This document shows, piece by piece, positions 6,311-16,751 of a stretch of 47,400 nucleotides of DNA. Below the pieces are notes generated by a model that saw only the letters and a program-made list of their open reading frames with translations, did not search any database and was not told the origin of the DNA. Each line of letters starts with the position of its first letter. Positions within the stretch are counted from its first letter, which is position 1. The position numbers were made by a program, and so were the translations under genes. The DNA is from an uncultured Chlorobiaceae bacterium (lineage in GTDB: Bacteria; Bacteroidota; Chlorobiia; Chlorobiales; Chlorobiaceae): positions 1 to 47,400 of the forward strand of contig CAIXLG010000102.1 of the NCBI GenBank assembly GCA_903920215.1, in the 5' to 3' direction.

Positions 6311-8626
6311 TTGTTACAACGAATTAAACATTTAAGATCAATCGATACTGTGATTAAAATATTTGCCAAATGCACACTTCTCTTTGTTGCCTTTTTTATC
6401 GCCATAACACTGACAAGCCCGAAGTTATCCGCGATGAGCAACCTTCTTGGTCTGCCGAGCCTTGAAGAACTTGAAAACCCGAATCCGGAACTTGCCTCTC
6501 TTGTCTATTCCGAAGATGGTGTACTCCTTCATAAGTTTTTTCTGAAAAACCGAACCTTCATTCCTCTAAAATCCATTCCTCTCTCGGCTCGTTATGCTTT
6601 AATTGCGACCGAAGACGTAGCTTTTTACCAGCACTGGGGCGTTGACCTGAGACGACTTACACTGGCGATGGGTGAAAATATCCTTAAGGGGCGCACCCGC
6701 TGGCAAGGCGCAAGTACCATCACCCAGCAGCTTGCCAAAAATCTTTTCCTGACCCAGGAGCGTACCGTCACTCGAAAAGTCAAGGAGTTTATTACCGCAA
6801 TAGAACTGGAAAAAACCTACACAAAAGACGAGATCCTTGCTCTCTATCTTAATACAGTGTATTTCGGATCCGGTGCTTACGGCATAGAGGCTGCCGCCAA
6901 CACCTATTTCGGTAAACCAGCATACCGACTGACATTGCCGGAAAGTGCCACGCTTATTGCAACGCTGAAAAATCCTACAGCATACAACCCTGCGAAAGAT
7001 CCTTCCAGTTCTGTGGGAAGAAGGAACCTTATTCTCTCGCTGATGGAAAAGGCGCAATTTATAACCCCAAGGCAGGCTGAAACTGCCAAGAGAACACCGC
7101 TGGTCTTGAAATACACACCGGTTAGCCATCAGGGCCTGGCACCCTACTTCACTGAATATATCCGCCAGACCATTAAGCCTTCATCAAACCTGGGGAACAT
7201 TGACCTCTACCGCGATGGACTCTCCATTCAGACAACGCTTGACAGCCGCATGCAGAACTATGCCCAGGTCGCAGCATCTGAACACCTTGCTGAACTGCAG
7301 GCATCTTTTGACCGGGCATGGAGATGGCCTGAACCACTGAAAAACCAGATTATCAGAGAGAGCGAACGATTCAAGGGGCTTATTGAGGATGGACAATCGG
7401 ATCAGCAGGCAATGGCTAAACTTAAGGCCGACAGAGTATGGCTGGATGAGACCCTGCGCGCGAAAACCAGAATACAGGTTGCACTGGTGGCTATCGACCC
7501 GACCAATGGCCATGTTAAGGCATGGGTAGGAGGCAACAAGTTTTCTCCTGATGATTACAAGTATCAGTTTGATCACGTCTGGCAGGCAAAACGACAACCG
7601 GGCTCAACCTTCAAGCCTTTTGTCTATACTGCAGCCATCGACAAGGGATTTCCGGCAAACTTTCAGGTGCTTGACCAGCCTCTTTCCCTTAACGCCGGCA
7701 ACGGCACTGTCTGGTCACCAAGAAACTCTGATGGTTCTTCTGGCGGAATGACAACCCTTCGTACTGCATTGGCCCACTCACTGAACCAGGTTACCGTCCG
7801 GCTTGCTTATGAACACTTGACAACATCAGAAATAATCAGTTATGCCAAAAGAATGGGAATCTCTTCGCCTTTGGCATCAAACCTCTCATTAGCCCTCGGA
7901 ACCTCAGAGGTCACCCCGCTTGAACTTGCAGGAGCATTTTCAACATTTGCCAACAACGGTATATGGAATGAACCAGTCTCAATCCTGAAGGTGGAAGACA
8001 AACACAGTCGCCTTTTATCGAAATATACCCTCAACCGACGCTTTGCCATTGACTCTACCACCAACTTTGTGATGGTCTCAATGCTCAAGGATGTGATTGC
8101 CAAGGGTACTGGCGCAGCAGTCCGTGCCCGATATGGATTTGATGTTGAGGCCGCAGGCAAAACAGGCACAACCCAGAGTATGAGAGACGCATGGTTTGCC
8201 GGGTTCACCCCTCAGCTTGTTGCTGTTGTCTGGACAGGATTTGATGACGAACGCATCAAGTTTACCTCGATGGAGTATGGACAGGGTGCACGTGCAGCCC
8301 TTCCTATATGGGCAGGATTTATGAAGCGCTGCTATAGCGACCGGTCACTGAAACTCGAAAACAGGTATTTTCATATTCCTGAAACGGTTATTGCCGTTCC
8401 AATTTCCGGCCAGACCAATACACCTTCCGATCTGCTTGGCAATAACGTCTATATCGAATACTACACTCCCAAAGGATTTAAGTACTATCAGTCCCATCCT
8501 GGTCAATCGCCCGACGTAAACAATATCCCTGAAGGGAATAACGAAAATCCCGGGAATAGCAATGGAGCCTTTGTTCCGCAGAACCCTGTTCCGGCCACAC
8601 GCCAGAAATCAGAGGAAGTGTATTGA
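6311..8626 (+). CDS. Class A penicillin-binding protein 1A (bifunctional peptidoglycan glycosyltransferase/transpeptidase)
   Basis: The 771-residue protein polymerises lipid II and cross-links peptidoglycan in the periplasm. A single N-terminal membrane anchor spans about residues 16-38. The GT51 glycosyltransferase domain holds ATEDVAFYQHWGVD at about 98-111 with its catalytic Glu, then GASTITQQLAKNLFLT and RKVKEFITAIELE. The transpeptidase domain has the SxxK motif with Ser432 (PGSTFKPF), SLN at 490-492 and KTG at 617-619. All motifs are intact. The C-terminal tail is Asn/Pro-rich and of low complexity. Translation probably begins at TTG 6311; a GTG at 6350 is the alternative, and both keep the anchor. 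No good Shine-Dalgarno sequence precedes either. Confidence 0.93.
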   Translation: MLQRIKHLRSIDTVIKIFAKCTLLFVAFFIAITLTSPKLSAMSNLLGLPSLEELENPNPELASLVYSEDGVLLHKFFLKNRTFIPLKSIPLSARYALIATEDVAFYQHWGVDLRRLTLAMGENILKGRTRWQGASTITQQLAKNLFLTQERTVTRKVKEFITAIELEKTYTKDEILALYLNTVYFGSGAYGIEAAANTYFGKPAYRLTLPESATLIATLKNPTAYNPAKDPSSSVGRRNLILSLMEKAQFITPRQAETAKRTPLVLKYTPVSHQGLAPYFTEYIRQTIKPSSNLGNIDLYRDGLSIQTTLDSRMQNYAQVAASEHLAELQASFDRAWRWPEPLKNQIIRESERFKGLIEDGQSDQQAMAKLKADRVWLDETLRAKTRIQVALVAIDPTNGHVKAWVGGNKFSPDDYKYQFDHVWQAKRQPGSTFKPFVYTAAIDKGFPANFQVLDQPLSLNAGNGTVWSPRNSDGSSGGMTTLRTALAHSLNQVTVRLAYEHLTTSEIISYAKRMGISSPLASNLSLALGTSEVTPLELAGAFSTFANNGIWNEPVSILKVEDKHSRLLSKYTLNRRFAIDSTTNFVMVSMLKDVIAKGTGAAVRARYGFDVEAAGKTGTTQSMRDAWFAGFTPQLVAVVWTGFDDERIKFTSMEYGQGARAALPIWAGFMKRCYSDRSLKLENRYFHIPETVIAVPISGQTNTPSDLLGNNVYIEYYTPKGFKYYQSHPGQSPDVNNIPEGNNENPGNSNGAFVPQNPVPATRQKSEEVY

Positions 8627-8659
8627 TTTTATGCTTTTTTAACACACAATTGTTTTTTT

Positions 8660-10201
8660 ATGCAATCGGTTTTAGTTCTTGATTTTGGATCGCAATACAC
8701 CCAGTTAATAGCCCGTCGTATCCGTGAACTGGGTATTTATTCTGAGATTCTTCCTTTCAATGCCTCACCGGAGACCATCAGGGAACACAACCCGAAAGCT
8801 ATCATTCTTTCAGGGGGGCCCACAAGCGTCTACGGTGAATCAGCCATCCTGCCTGATGGAGGCATTTTTTCACTCGGCATTCCTGTACTTGGCATCTGCT
8901 ATGGACTGCAGGCCATAGCAAAGCATTTCGGCGGAGAAGTTGCAGGTTCTTTAAAACACGAGTTTGGACGTGCAAAAATTATAGTGGCCCATGACGGTGA
9001 ACATGAGAGTTTGCTTTTTCGGGATATTCCGGACTCCGACGTCTGGATGAGCCATGGCGACAAGGTGATCAGGATGCCCGAAGGATTCAGGGTAACGGCC
9101 AGCAGTGGAAACTCTGAAATGTGCGCTATTGAAAGCTGCGGCAGTAAAGCAGCCCTGAAAGTCTATGGTTTGCAGTTTCATCCAGAAGTACAGCATACCC
9201 TTTACGGGAAACAGCTTCTCTCAAACTTTCTGATCAATATTGCCGGTATAAAACCTGACTGGTCATCAAAAAGCTTTATCGAACACCAGATTGAGGAAAT
9301 AGCACGCAAGGCTGGAAAAGAAACGGTCATCTGTGGTATCAGCGGCGGTGTAGACTCAACTGTTGCGGCTGTTCTTGTAAGCCGGGCAATCGGTAAAAAA
9401 CTGCACTGCGTTTTTGTCGATAACGGCCTGTTAAGAAAGAATGAAGCTGAAAAAGTAATGAGCTTTCTCAAACCACTTGGCCTCAAGGTAACGCTTGCCG
9501 ATGCATCCGACCTCTTCCTGAAACGCCTGAAAAACGTTGCCGCCCCTGAAAAAAAGCGCAAAATTATTGGCAGAACCTTTATCCAGATATTTGAAGAACA
9601 TATTCAACATGAAAAATTCCTGGTACAGGGCACTCTCTATCCCGACGTTATAGAAAGTGTGAGTGTGAAAGGGCCATCGGAAACCATCAAGTCGCACCAC
9701 AATGTAGGCGGATTGCCGAAACGCATGAAGCTCAAGCTTATCGAGCCGCTTCGGGAGCTGTTCAAGGATGAGGTACGTGCAGTAGGACGTGAACTCGGTA
9801 TCGCCGAGGATATCCTTATGCGCCATCCTTTTCCTGGCCCCGGCCTGGCGGTGAGAGTACTCGGATCGCTCAACAAGGAAAGGCTTGATATCTTGCGGGA
9901 TGCAGATGAAATCTACATTGAAGAGCTGAAATCCAGCGGACTGTACACGCAGGTATGGCAGGCTTTTGCTGTGCTGCTTCCAGTACAGTCGGTGGGCGTC
10001 ATGGGCGATAAACGCACTTACGAAAATGTTCTTGCTCTCAGGGCTGTTGAATCAACAGACGGTATGACTGCCGACTGGGCCCAGCTGCCTCATGATTTTC
10101 TTGCACGCGTGTCAAACCGGATCATCAATGAAGTGCGCGGCATCAACAGAGTGGCCTATGACATATCATCAAAACCACCGGCCACTATTGAGTGGGAATA
10201 A
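8660..10201 (+). CDS. guaA: GMP synthase (glutamine-hydrolysing)
   Basis: GuaA converts XMP, glutamine and ATP to GMP in purine biosynthesis. The 513-residue protein starts with [20 protein letters not shown]. Its class-I glutamine amidotransferase domain (about residues 1-195) holds the nucleophile Cys in GICYGLQ and the His-x-Glu pair in GLQFHPEVQ. The ATP-pyrophosphatase P-loop GISGGVDST lies at about 226-234, and the C-terminal dimerisation domain ends in PPATIEWE as in all GuaA proteins. The gene starts 33 bases after the penicillin-binding-protein stop, and a strong hairpin terminator follows at 10261. No purine riboswitch-like structure could be seen in the short leader. Confidence 0.98.
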   Translation: MQSVLVLDFGSQYTQLIARRIRELGIYSEILPFNASPETIREHNPKAIILSGGPTSVYGESAILPDGGIFSLGIPVLGICYGLQAIAKHFGGEVAGSLKHEFGRAKIIVAHDGEHESLLFRDIPDSDVWMSHGDKVIRMPEGFRVTASSGNSEMCAIESCGSKAALKVYGLQFHPEVQHTLYGKQLLSNFLINIAGIKPDWSSKSFIEHQIEEIARKAGKETVICGISGGVDSTVAAVLVSRAIGKKLHCVFVDNGLLRKNEAEKVMSFLKPLGLKVTLADASDLFLKRLKNVAAPEKKRKIIGRTFIQIFEEHIQHEKFLVQGTLYPDVIESVSVKGPSETIKSHHNVGGLPKRMKLKLIEPLRELFKDEVRAVGRELGIAEDILMRHPFPGPGLAVRVLGSLNKERLDILRDADEIYIEELKSSGLYTQVWQAFAVLLPVQSVGVMGDKRTYENVLALRAVESTDGMTADWAQLPHDFLARVSNRIINEVRGINRVAYDISSKPPATIEWE

Positions 10202-10260
10202 TGACTGTTTTCTATCTCATTTTTTTCTAATAGTTACAAGTTTATAATACGTTCAGATTA

Positions 10261-10301
10261 ACCTCAAAGATCCTTATTATAGCAGGGCCTTTGAGGTTTT
10301 T
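10261..10301 (+). terminator. Rho-independent terminator after guaA
   Basis: The arms ACCTCAAAG (10261-10269) and CTTTGAGGT (10289-10297) form a perfect 9-bp stem that runs into a T-run. It lies 60 bases downstream of guaA and ends the hydrolase/PBP/guaA unit. Confidence 0.85.
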
Positions 10302-10425
10302 CATTACAAATCAGACATGAACATTATTAAAAAAAAGTACAATCTGGCAGGTATCTACTCCTTTCAAGGCCAAAACCTGATTTCAGAAACGCATCTGTGA
10401 TTGACATGATCAAATCCAATCTTTC

Positions 10426-11571
10426 ATGAAAACCACAGCAACCTCGGCAATAACTCTGATAAGCATATGTTTCTTATGCTTTCTGACTGGATGTAACAGG
10501 GAGTCATCTGAAATTTCTGTAGACAAAACCTGTCAAATAGTCATCAATCCACAATTTTTTGCTGTTGAAGAGTTTAAAGAGGGCTTTGCGGCAATTAAGA
10601 TTGGCGATTCACTTTCCTTTAAACAAGGTTTTGTGGACCTGCAGGGAAAGATCCCCATCGCACCGAAATTTGATGATGTCCACGAATTTTCAGAGGGAGT
10701 GGCAGCGGTGAAAATTGGAGATGAAACGGACGGCAAATACGGATTTATTGACAAGAGTGGTAAAATGGTCATCAGGCCGCAATTCTTTTTTGTAGGTGAC
10801 TTTTTGGAAGGTCTTGCCCTGATGAGAGATGGTGATGCATTTACCGGTAAATATGGATTTATTGATAAACGAGGGCAAGTCGTAGTCATTCCGAAATTCG
10901 ATGCTGAACACGGCTTTAAAGAGGGTCTTGCTGCCATGAGAGTTGGAGACGCCATTTCAGGAAAATGGGGGTTTATTGATAATAAAGGAACGTATGTCAT
11001 CACCCCTCAATTCGATCTGGTGGGTGACTTTTCAGAAGGTCTTGCCCCAATGAGAATGGGAAGCGAAAAATATGGAAAATGGGGATTTATTGACAAACAG
11101 GGTCATGTTGTTATCTCTTTACAATTCGACTATGCTGAACCTTTTACAGGTGGCCTGGCAGTCATTCGCATCGGTGATAGAAATAGTGGGAAATGGGGGG
11201 CTATCGATAAACAGGGAACAATGGTCATCAACCCGCAATTTGATGATAAATTTAAATTTTCAGAAGATCTTGCCTGCGTTACAATCGGGCACGGAATCAC
11301 TGGTAAATATGGGTTTATTGACAAACAGGGAAAAGTGGCGATCAACCAGAAATTTGATCTGGCTGGTGACTTTTCAGAAGGCCTCGCCGCAGTAAGAATT
11401 GGTGATTCAACGACTGGGAAATGGGGATTTATTGATAAACGGGGGAAAATAATCATCACTCCGCAATTTGATTTGGTTGGTAAATTTTCGCAAGGTCTTG
11501 CCCCTGTCAGGATTGGTAATGCAGCTGATGGAAAGTGGGGGGTTATAAGCCGGCAAGACCACGATCGATGA
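10426..11571 (+). CDS. WG-repeat lipoprotein
   Basis: The 381-residue protein begins with a type-II signal peptide (MKTTATSAIT... then FLTGC), with Cys23 as the probable lipidation site, so it is predicted to be anchored in a membrane facing the periplasm or cell surface. The rest is a tandem array of about nine WG (KWG-leptospira type, PF14903) repeats. These are eight full units of 38 residues starting (W/Y)GFIDKxGK, each with a PQFD strand and a GLA-R-IG strand, plus partial units at both ends. The last unit ends at WGVISRQ. The repeats are expected to form a beta-rich scaffold. Function is unknown. The repeats are regular at DNA level too (period 114 bases), which favours copy-number change by recombination. 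The gene stands alone, after the guaA terminator. Confidence 0.88.
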   Translation: MKTTATSAITLISICFLCFLTGCNRESSEISVDKTCQIVINPQFFAVEEFKEGFAAIKIGDSLSFKQGFVDLQGKIPIAPKFDDVHEFSEGVAAVKIGDETDGKYGFIDKSGKMVIRPQFFFVGDFLEGLALMRDGDAFTGKYGFIDKRGQVVVIPKFDAEHGFKEGLAAMRVGDAISGKWGFIDNKGTYVITPQFDLVGDFSEGLAPMRMGSEKYGKWGFIDKQGHVVISLQFDYAEPFTGGLAVIRIGDRNSGKWGAIDKQGTMVINPQFDDKFKFSEDLACVTIGHGITGKYGFIDKQGKVAINQKFDLAGDFSEGLAAVRIGDSTTGKWGFIDKRGKIIITPQFDLVGKFSQGLAPVRIGNAADGKWGVISRQDHDR

Positions 11572-11724
11572 GAGCCGGATTGCAGATGATCGAGGTTGCT
11601 GTTGGTTCTTTCGGGAAACAACCTTATGTTTGAACCTTAACTTGTTTTGATTGCAGATGGTTAGCTGCAGCAAAAAAAATAGCCGTCTACCCTTGAAAAA
11701 AGTCTTAACATTACTCCTTCAGAT

Positions 11725-12963
11725 ATGAGAGAGCTTCTCCTTATCAATATTACAGGCCCGGACAAACCGGGCTTGACGTCGAAAATCACCTCTATCCTTT
11801 CTGGCTACAAGATACCGGTCCTTGATATCGGTCAGGCGGTTATCCATAACCATCTTTCTCTGGGTATGCTTGTAGAGGTGCCAAAAGAGTCCACCTCATC
11901 TCCGATACTGAAGGATCTGCTCTTCTGTGCACATACGCTTGGTATCCAGATCACCTTTACACCAGTCTCCGATACAGAATATGAACAGTGGGTGCTGGAA
12001 CAGGGAAAACCCAGATATCTGCTTTCGCTGCTTGCCAGAAGAATAAACGCCGAACAGCTTGAGCGGGTATCGTCGATCATTGCATCGCATAATCTCAATA
12101 TTGATACGATCAACCGACTCTCGGGACGAATTTCTCTTGAACCCGGCCAAAATACGGGACACACCAAGGCCTGCGTGGAGTTTTCTATACGGGGTACCCT
12201 GCAAAATGAACACAGGTTCCGCGAGCAGATGCTTGCCATAACCGATACCCTTGGAATCGATATCGCTTTTCAGGAAGACAACATATTCCGTCGCAACCGC
12301 CGACTGGTCGTGTTCGATATGGACTCAACCCTCATTACGTCAGAAGTAATCGATGAACTTGCTCTGGAAGCCGGTGTCGGCCCTGAGGTAGCGGCAATTA
12401 CAGAGCAGGCAATGCGGGGAGAGATTGATTTTTCCGAGAGTCTTCTGCAAAGGGTCTCTTTGCTCGAGGGGCTTGACGAACATATTCTTGAAACCATTGC
12501 CCAAAGACTGCAGCTTACCGAAGGGGCCGAAACGCTCTTCCATAACCTGCATAATCTTGGCTTTAAAACCGCGGTCATTTCAGGTGGATTCTCCTATTTC
12601 GGCCACTTCCTGCAGAAAAAGCTGAATATCGATTACGTCTATGCCAACACGCTGGAAATAGAAGAAGGCAAACTAACCGGCAAGGTACTTGGGCAGATAG
12701 TCGATGGCAAAAGAAAAGCTGAACTGCTGGAGCTTATCGCGAAAAAGGAGAATATCCGGCTGGAGCAAACCATTGCAGTTGGCGATGGTGCCAATGACCT
12801 GCCAATGCTTGGAAAAGCGGGACTCGGTATAGCCTTCAGGGCAAAACCGATTGTCAGAGAGAGCGCAAAGCAGGCCATATCAACCCTTGGGCTTGATGCC
12901 ATTCTGTATCTGATGGGCTTCAGAGACCGCGACGACCTCTCGGTCAGTCAACATACTCTATAA
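11725..12963 (+). CDS. serB: Phosphoserine phosphatase with N-terminal ACT-like domain
   Basis: SerB performs the last step of serine synthesis, dephosphorylating O-phosphoserine. In this 412-residue protein the N-terminal part (about 1-185) contains two ACT-like regions, one starting [18 protein letters not shown], which suggest amino-acid control. The HAD phosphatase domain starts at [13 protein letters not shown], with the nucleophile Asp198 and acid/base Asp200 in DMDST. It continues with the SGG motif (VISGGFSYF) and the metal site [11 protein letters not shown]. The C-terminal 20 bases overlap the convergent ferredoxin gene. It follows the WG-repeat gene by 153 bases with no clear terminator between them. 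Confidence 0.96.
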   Translation: MRELLLINITGPDKPGLTSKITSILSGYKIPVLDIGQAVIHNHLSLGMLVEVPKESTSSPILKDLLFCAHTLGIQITFTPVSDTEYEQWVLEQGKPRYLLSLLARRINAEQLERVSSIIASHNLNIDTINRLSGRISLEPGQNTGHTKACVEFSIRGTLQNEHRFREQMLAITDTLGIDIAFQEDNIFRRNRRLVVFDMDSTLITSEVIDELALEAGVGPEVAAITEQAMRGEIDFSESLLQRVSLLEGLDEHILETIAQRLQLTEGAETLFHNLHNLGFKTAVISGGFSYFGHFLQKKLNIDYVYANTLEIEEGKLTGKVLGQIVDGKRKAELLELIAKKENIRLEQTIAVGDGANDLPMLGKAGLGIAFRAKPIVRESAKQAISTLGLDAILYLMGFRDRDDLSVSQHTL

Positions 12964-13246
12964 AATGCTCAAAATCTTTCTGGAGAGGTAAGCTGATTGC
13001 GCCGGAAGGGCAGACTGGTTCACAGCGGATGCACTGCACAATACAGCTGTAGGGGTTGGCAACAGTCATTTTTGCCCGTTTGACTCCTTCGGGCTCACCG
13101 AGGGCAAAAACTCCCGGTTTGCAGAAATCCTTACAGTCACCGCAGCCATTGCAGAGTGTTGAGTCAAGTTCCGGAAACCAGGCAATCTCTTCGCGGGGCA
13201 GAAGAAGCCTTCGTTTTTTCTTCGCAGGTGAGGCGGAACCGGTCAT
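12944..13246 (-). CDS. 2x[4Fe-4S] ferredoxin-like protein (short paralogue)
   Basis: This 100-residue protein has two cysteine clusters: C32-x2-C35-x2-C38-x3-C42 ([11 protein letters not shown]) and C68-x3-C72-x2-C75-x3-C79 ([12 protein letters not shown] followed by P). These should bind two [4Fe-4S] clusters. A basic N-terminal stretch ([12 protein letters not shown]) precedes them. It is a close paralogue of the next gene upstream (about 60% identical by eye over the shared 90 residues), so the pair arose by tandem duplication. Its 3' end overlaps the convergent serB stop by 20 bases. It may be an electron carrier or a subunit of a larger oxidoreductase; the redox partner is unknown. Confidence 0.85.
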   Translation of the reverse strand: MTGSASPAKKKRRLLLPREEIAWFPELDSTLCNGCGDCKDFCKPGVFALGEPEGVKRAKMTVANPYSCIVQCIRCEPVCPSGAISLPLQKDFEHFIEYVD

Positions 13247-13296
13247 GATCTCTCCGTTTTATTGTTTTTTTCGGCTCCTCTCCGCCAGGAATGCTC

Positions 13297-13812
13297 TCAG
13301 TCCAGATACTCTACAAAGTGCTCGAACTCCTCTTTCGGAGGGAGAACAATGGCTCCGGAGGTACAAACAGGCACGCACCGGGTGCAAAGCACAAGACACT
13401 TATAAGGATGCCCGACAATCAGTTTCGGTCTATGGATTCCTGTGGGGTCTGGGGCGCCCAACTCGAACACGCCCGGTTTGCAGAGAACCTTGCAGTCACC
13501 GCAACCGTTGCAGAGCTCCGGCTTGATCGTCGGATACCACGCAATCTCCTCCCTTGGCGCGAGCAGCCGCTTCCGTTTTTTTGTCGCATCCTGTTTCAGT
13601 AGCGTCGCTCTCGGGTGCATCGTCAGCGTCTCTGGCTTATCCCACGAACCAACAGCACCAGCGGAGGACTCTTCTTTTTTCTGCATTGCTCGCGACTTGA
13701 GCGCCAGACGCAGTGAACGGACAAGCCGAAAAGCGCAGCTCTCGCATGAGGGTTTTGAGCATTGCCCGAAAAAGCAGTCAAGAACCAGCATAACCGATCT
13801 ATTATTGTTCAT
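13297..13812 (-). CDS. 2x[4Fe-4S] ferredoxin-like protein with extra N-terminal cysteine region
   Basis: The 171-residue protein carries in its C-terminal half the same two cluster motifs as its shorter neighbour: C101, C104, C107, C111 and C139, C143, C146, C150. The last Cys is followed by Thr instead of the usual Pro. Its N-terminus adds about 75 residues with four further cysteines (C13, C18, C23, C26, in [14 protein letters not shown]), possibly a metal site, and a basic helix. The start at 13812 overlaps the end of alaS by 11 bases; a second ATG seven codons later is possible. The overlap implies translational coupling to alaS and a common alaS-ferredoxin-ferredoxin transcript. The function of the N-terminal part is unknown. 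Confidence 0.8.
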   Translation of the reverse strand: MNNNRSVMLVLDCFFGQCSKPSCESCAFRLVRSLRLALKSRAMQKKEESSAGAVGSWDKPETLTMHPRATLLKQDATKKRKRLLAPREEIAWYPTIKPELCNGCGDCKVLCKPGVFELGAPDPTGIHRPKLIVGHPYKCLVLCTRCVPVCTSGAIVLPPKEEFEHFVEYLD

Positions 13813-16477
13813 TCATCCCCTGCAGCGCAACCTTGACCGAGACGGCATAGAGTTCAAGGGCTCTCGGGATTCCGTCAGGGTTCTTGCCTCCGGCAGTAGC
13901 AAACTCGGGCTTGCCTCCGCCGCCACCCTGTACGCTCTGGGCTGCCTCGCGAATCAGTTTTCCGGCATCAAGACCAAGTTCCCGGACGGCCTTGTCGGAA
14001 GCAAAGCTTACCAGCGATACTTTTCCATCTTCCACACTGCAGAGCAGGGCTGCGGCATAGGGCAGCAGTTCGCGCAGGGCAAAAGCTGCCTGGCGCAGTA
14101 TATCAGCATCCACCCCTTCGACAACGTTTGTCATAATCCGGCAACCGCCGATATCAGGAGATGCGTGAAGTGCTGCTGTAAGTACACTGAGAAGCGAAGC
14201 AAGCTTTCCATCCTGAAGCTGTTTTTCGAGCTCTTTTTTTGCCTCAATCAATTCGGAAACCCTCTCTGAGAGCGACTCATCCCCTTTTGCTTTCAACAGA
14301 TGTCGAACCTGCTGGAGTTCGCGGTACTCATTCCACATGAGCTTTTCAGCAGTTTTTCCAGTCAACGCCTCAATACGACGGACACCGGATGCAACTGAGG
14401 ACTCACTGATTATTTTAAAGAGCCCAATCCGGCCTATATTATCAACATGAGTACCACCACACAGCTCAACCGAAATACCGGGAACTTCAACCACTCTTAC
14501 GTTATCGGCATACTTATCACCAAAAAATGCGAGCGCACCCTTCGCAATCGCATCATCATAGGGAACCTCTGAATGCTTGATCACCTGTTCAGACGTTCTG
14601 ATCTGTTCGTTTACCTCGGCCTCAACCTCCTCCAGCTCAGCATTGGTCAGCCTGGAAAAGTGACTGAAATCGAAACGGAGACGTTCAGCATTGACAAACG
14701 ATCCTTTCTGCTGGACATGCTGTCCCAATATCCGGCGAAGTGCACCATGAAGCAGATGCGTTGCTGTATGATTTCTTTCGGTATCCAATCGAACATGCCT
14801 GTCCACAGAGGCCTCAGCTGATAACTGGTTACTATCAATAGCGAGATCGTCAGGAGTGATGGCTGTATCGAGAATTTTGTCGAAAACAGCGCCAATGACA
14901 TGAACAATGGCATCCCCATCCTTGATGGTGTCGGTCACCTGCAGGCGATAACTGCCGGTCTCAATCCAGCCTCTGTCGCCAACCTGACCACCGCTTTCAG
15001 GATAGAATGGCGTTTGATCAAGCACGACGAGAAGTTTGCCTTTGACATGTTTGACTCCGGTAATCATGGCCTGCATCCCAAGCTGATCGTAACCGCTAAA
15101 AATGGAACGATGAACGTCACTGAACCAGAGCCACTCGGCTCCATCATCCTCTACATGCTGTTTCTCCTTACGATCGGTTCTTGCCCTCTCTTTCTGCTGC
15201 TGCATGGCATGTTCAAAACCTTCACCATCCACCTCAAAACCAACATCAGCTGCCATAAGACGAGTCAGATCGAAAGGAAAGCCGTAGGTGTCATAAAGCT
15301 TGAAGGCATCTTTGCCATTAATGGTATTGCCGCTCGCTGAACGGACTTGTTCGATGACATCGTTGAATATTTCAATTCCCCGGTCAAGGGTAACGATAAA
15401 GCTCTCCTCTTCGGCCTTGATGATTTTTCTTACCGTATCCTGCTGCTTTGTCAACTCAGGAAAAACATCGCCCATAGAGTCGGCAAGCGTACCGACAAGC
15501 TGATGAAGAATCGGCTCGTTATAACCAAGATTTTTTGAATAGCGAAGAGCTCTGCGAAGAATGCGGCGAAGCACGTAACCACGACCTTCGTTGGATGGCA
15601 TGGCACCGTCTGAGAGCGCAAAAGTCAGGGTACGCGCATGGTCTGCAATAACCCTCATGGCAATGTCAAGAGGATTATCCATTGAAGCGCCATACCGGAC
15701 ACCGGTAATTTCGGTTATACGGTCGAACAGCGGCTTGAAAACGTCCGTATCGTAGTTTGAACCTTTCCCTTGGAGAACCGCTGCCACCCTCTCAAACCCC
15801 ATGCCTGTATCCACATGTTTCTTGGGAAGCGGCTCAAGACGCCCGTCACTTTGGCGGTTATACTGGATGAAAACAAGATTCCACAGTTCAATGACACGGT
15901 AATCGCCGACATTGACAAGACTTCTGCCTGAACCATCCTCGGTAAGATCGATATGAATTTCAGAACATGGGCCACAGGGTCCTGTTTCACCCATCTCCCA
16001 GAAATTGTCTTTTTCACCGAAACGGATGATATGCTCCGGGTTAATATCTGTATGCTTCTGCCATATCTGAAAGCTCTCATCATCATCATGAAAGACAGTT
16101 GCGTAAAGCCGCTCTTTCGGCAACGTCCATACTTCTGTCAGGAGTTCCCACGCCCAGGTTATGGCCTCAACTTTGTAATAATCTCCAAAAGACCAGTTGC
16201 CCAGCATTTCGAAAAAGGTATGGTGGTAGGTGTCCCTGCCAACATCCTCGAGATCATTATGCTTGCCTGATGCCCTGATGCATTTCTGGGTATCCGCGGC
16301 CCGCACATAAGGCCTTGTCCCTTTATCTAAAAATACATCCTTAAACTGGTTCATCCCCGCATTTGTAAAGAGCAGGGTGGGATCATCTGCCGGAATAACC
16401 GGTGCTGAACGAACTATATTATGACCTTTATTTGCAAAATAATCTAAAAAAGATTGTCTGATTTCCCGGGATTTCAT
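13802..16477 (-). CDS. alaS: Alanyl-tRNA synthetase
   Basis: The 891-residue class-II synthetase charges tRNA-Ala. It starts with [19 protein letters not shown] and the catalytic motif region [19 protein letters not shown]. The editing domain has the metal-binding pair [12 protein letters not shown], with the remote CGGTHV motif around residue 670 ([13 protein letters not shown]). The C-terminal DHHA1-type domain has the [15 protein letters not shown] motif. Length and domain order are normal for bacteria. The gene is first in a probable three-gene unit with the two ferredoxin-like proteins. The upstream 274-base gap should hold its promoter. Confidence 0.98.
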   Translation of the reverse strand: MKSREIRQSFLDYFANKGHNIVRSAPVIPADDPTLLFTNAGMNQFKDVFLDKGTRPYVRAADTQKCIRASGKHNDLEDVGRDTYHHTFFEMLGNWSFGDYYKVEAITWAWELLTEVWTLPKERLYATVFHDDDESFQIWQKHTDINPEHIIRFGEKDNFWEMGETGPCGPCSEIHIDLTEDGSGRSLVNVGDYRVIELWNLVFIQYNRQSDGRLEPLPKKHVDTGMGFERVAAVLQGKGSNYDTDVFKPLFDRITEITGVRYGASMDNPLDIAMRVIADHARTLTFALSDGAMPSNEGRGYVLRRILRRALRYSKNLGYNEPILHQLVGTLADSMGDVFPELTKQQDTVRKIIKAEEESFIVTLDRGIEIFNDVIEQVRSASGNTINGKDAFKLYDTYGFPFDLTRLMAADVGFEVDGEGFEHAMQQQKERARTDRKEKQHVEDDGAEWLWFSDVHRSIFSGYDQLGMQAMITGVKHVKGKLLVVLDQTPFYPESGGQVGDRGWIETGSYRLQVTDTIKDGDAIVHVIGAVFDKILDTAITPDDLAIDSNQLSAEASVDRHVRLDTERNHTATHLLHGALRRILGQHVQQKGSFVNAERLRFDFSHFSRLTNAELEEVEAEVNEQIRTSEQVIKHSEVPYDDAIAKGALAFFGDKYADNVRVVEVPGISVELCGGTHVDNIGRIGLFKIISESSVASGVRRIEALTGKTAEKLMWNEYRELQQVRHLLKAKGDESLSERVSELIEAKKELEKQLQDGKLASLLSVLTAALHASPDIGGCRIMTNVVEGVDADILRQAAFALRELLPYAAALLCSVEDGKVSLVSFASDKAVRELGLDAGKLIREAAQSVQGGGGGKPEFATAGGKNPDGIPRALELYAVSVKVALQGMNEQ

Positions 16478-16751
16478 AGAGAGTATAATCTTGTTTCAAT
16501 GCATTCAATAAGGCGGTTACCTGCAGAGCAGGTGCCTCTTACGGCTGCAAAGTTACTCTTTTTTAAGGCTTGTTGCCAACTTAATTTTATCACCTTTCCG
16601 CTCAAGGCCGGCACTATGCTGCAAGCTTTTTTTGCAGATGACTGATGAAGTATGTTCTTTTTAAAAAAGAATTATATTAAAATTATATTAAAACATTGTG
16701 CTTCGGGTCAGAGAGCCCGTCTATTTTTCCATTAAAACCGGGGAGACTGTT
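16478..16751. other. Divergent intergenic region between alaS and the four-cysteine protein gene
   Basis: No gene is seen. An imperfect hairpin lies at 16511-16537 (ACCTGC/GCAGGT core extended by AGGC/GCCT across a small internal loop), 34-60 bases upstream of alaS on its 5' side, and might form in the alaS leader. A direct repeat of AATTATATTAAA is found at 16670-16692, in AT-rich DNA that could carry the plus-strand promoter. Confidence 0.4.

Noticed and set aside
8627-8659. Possible purine riboswitch before guaA
   Set aside because: Only 33 bases separate guaA from the previous gene, too short for a purine aptamer, and no conserved core was seen.
10600-11560. Regular DNA repeats that might suggest a CRISPR array
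   Set aside because: The period is 114 bases, the units are protein-coding and degenerate, and there are no unique spacers or cas genes.
10533-11621. Antisense frames across the WG-repeat gene, with regular repeats
   Set aside because: The repeats simply mirror the 114-base period of the coding strand; the signal peptide and WG motifs show the plus strand is real.
16698-16751. N-terminal extension of the four-cysteine protein
   Set aside because: The ATG at 16752 has a strong Shine-Dalgarno sequence; the extended start has none.
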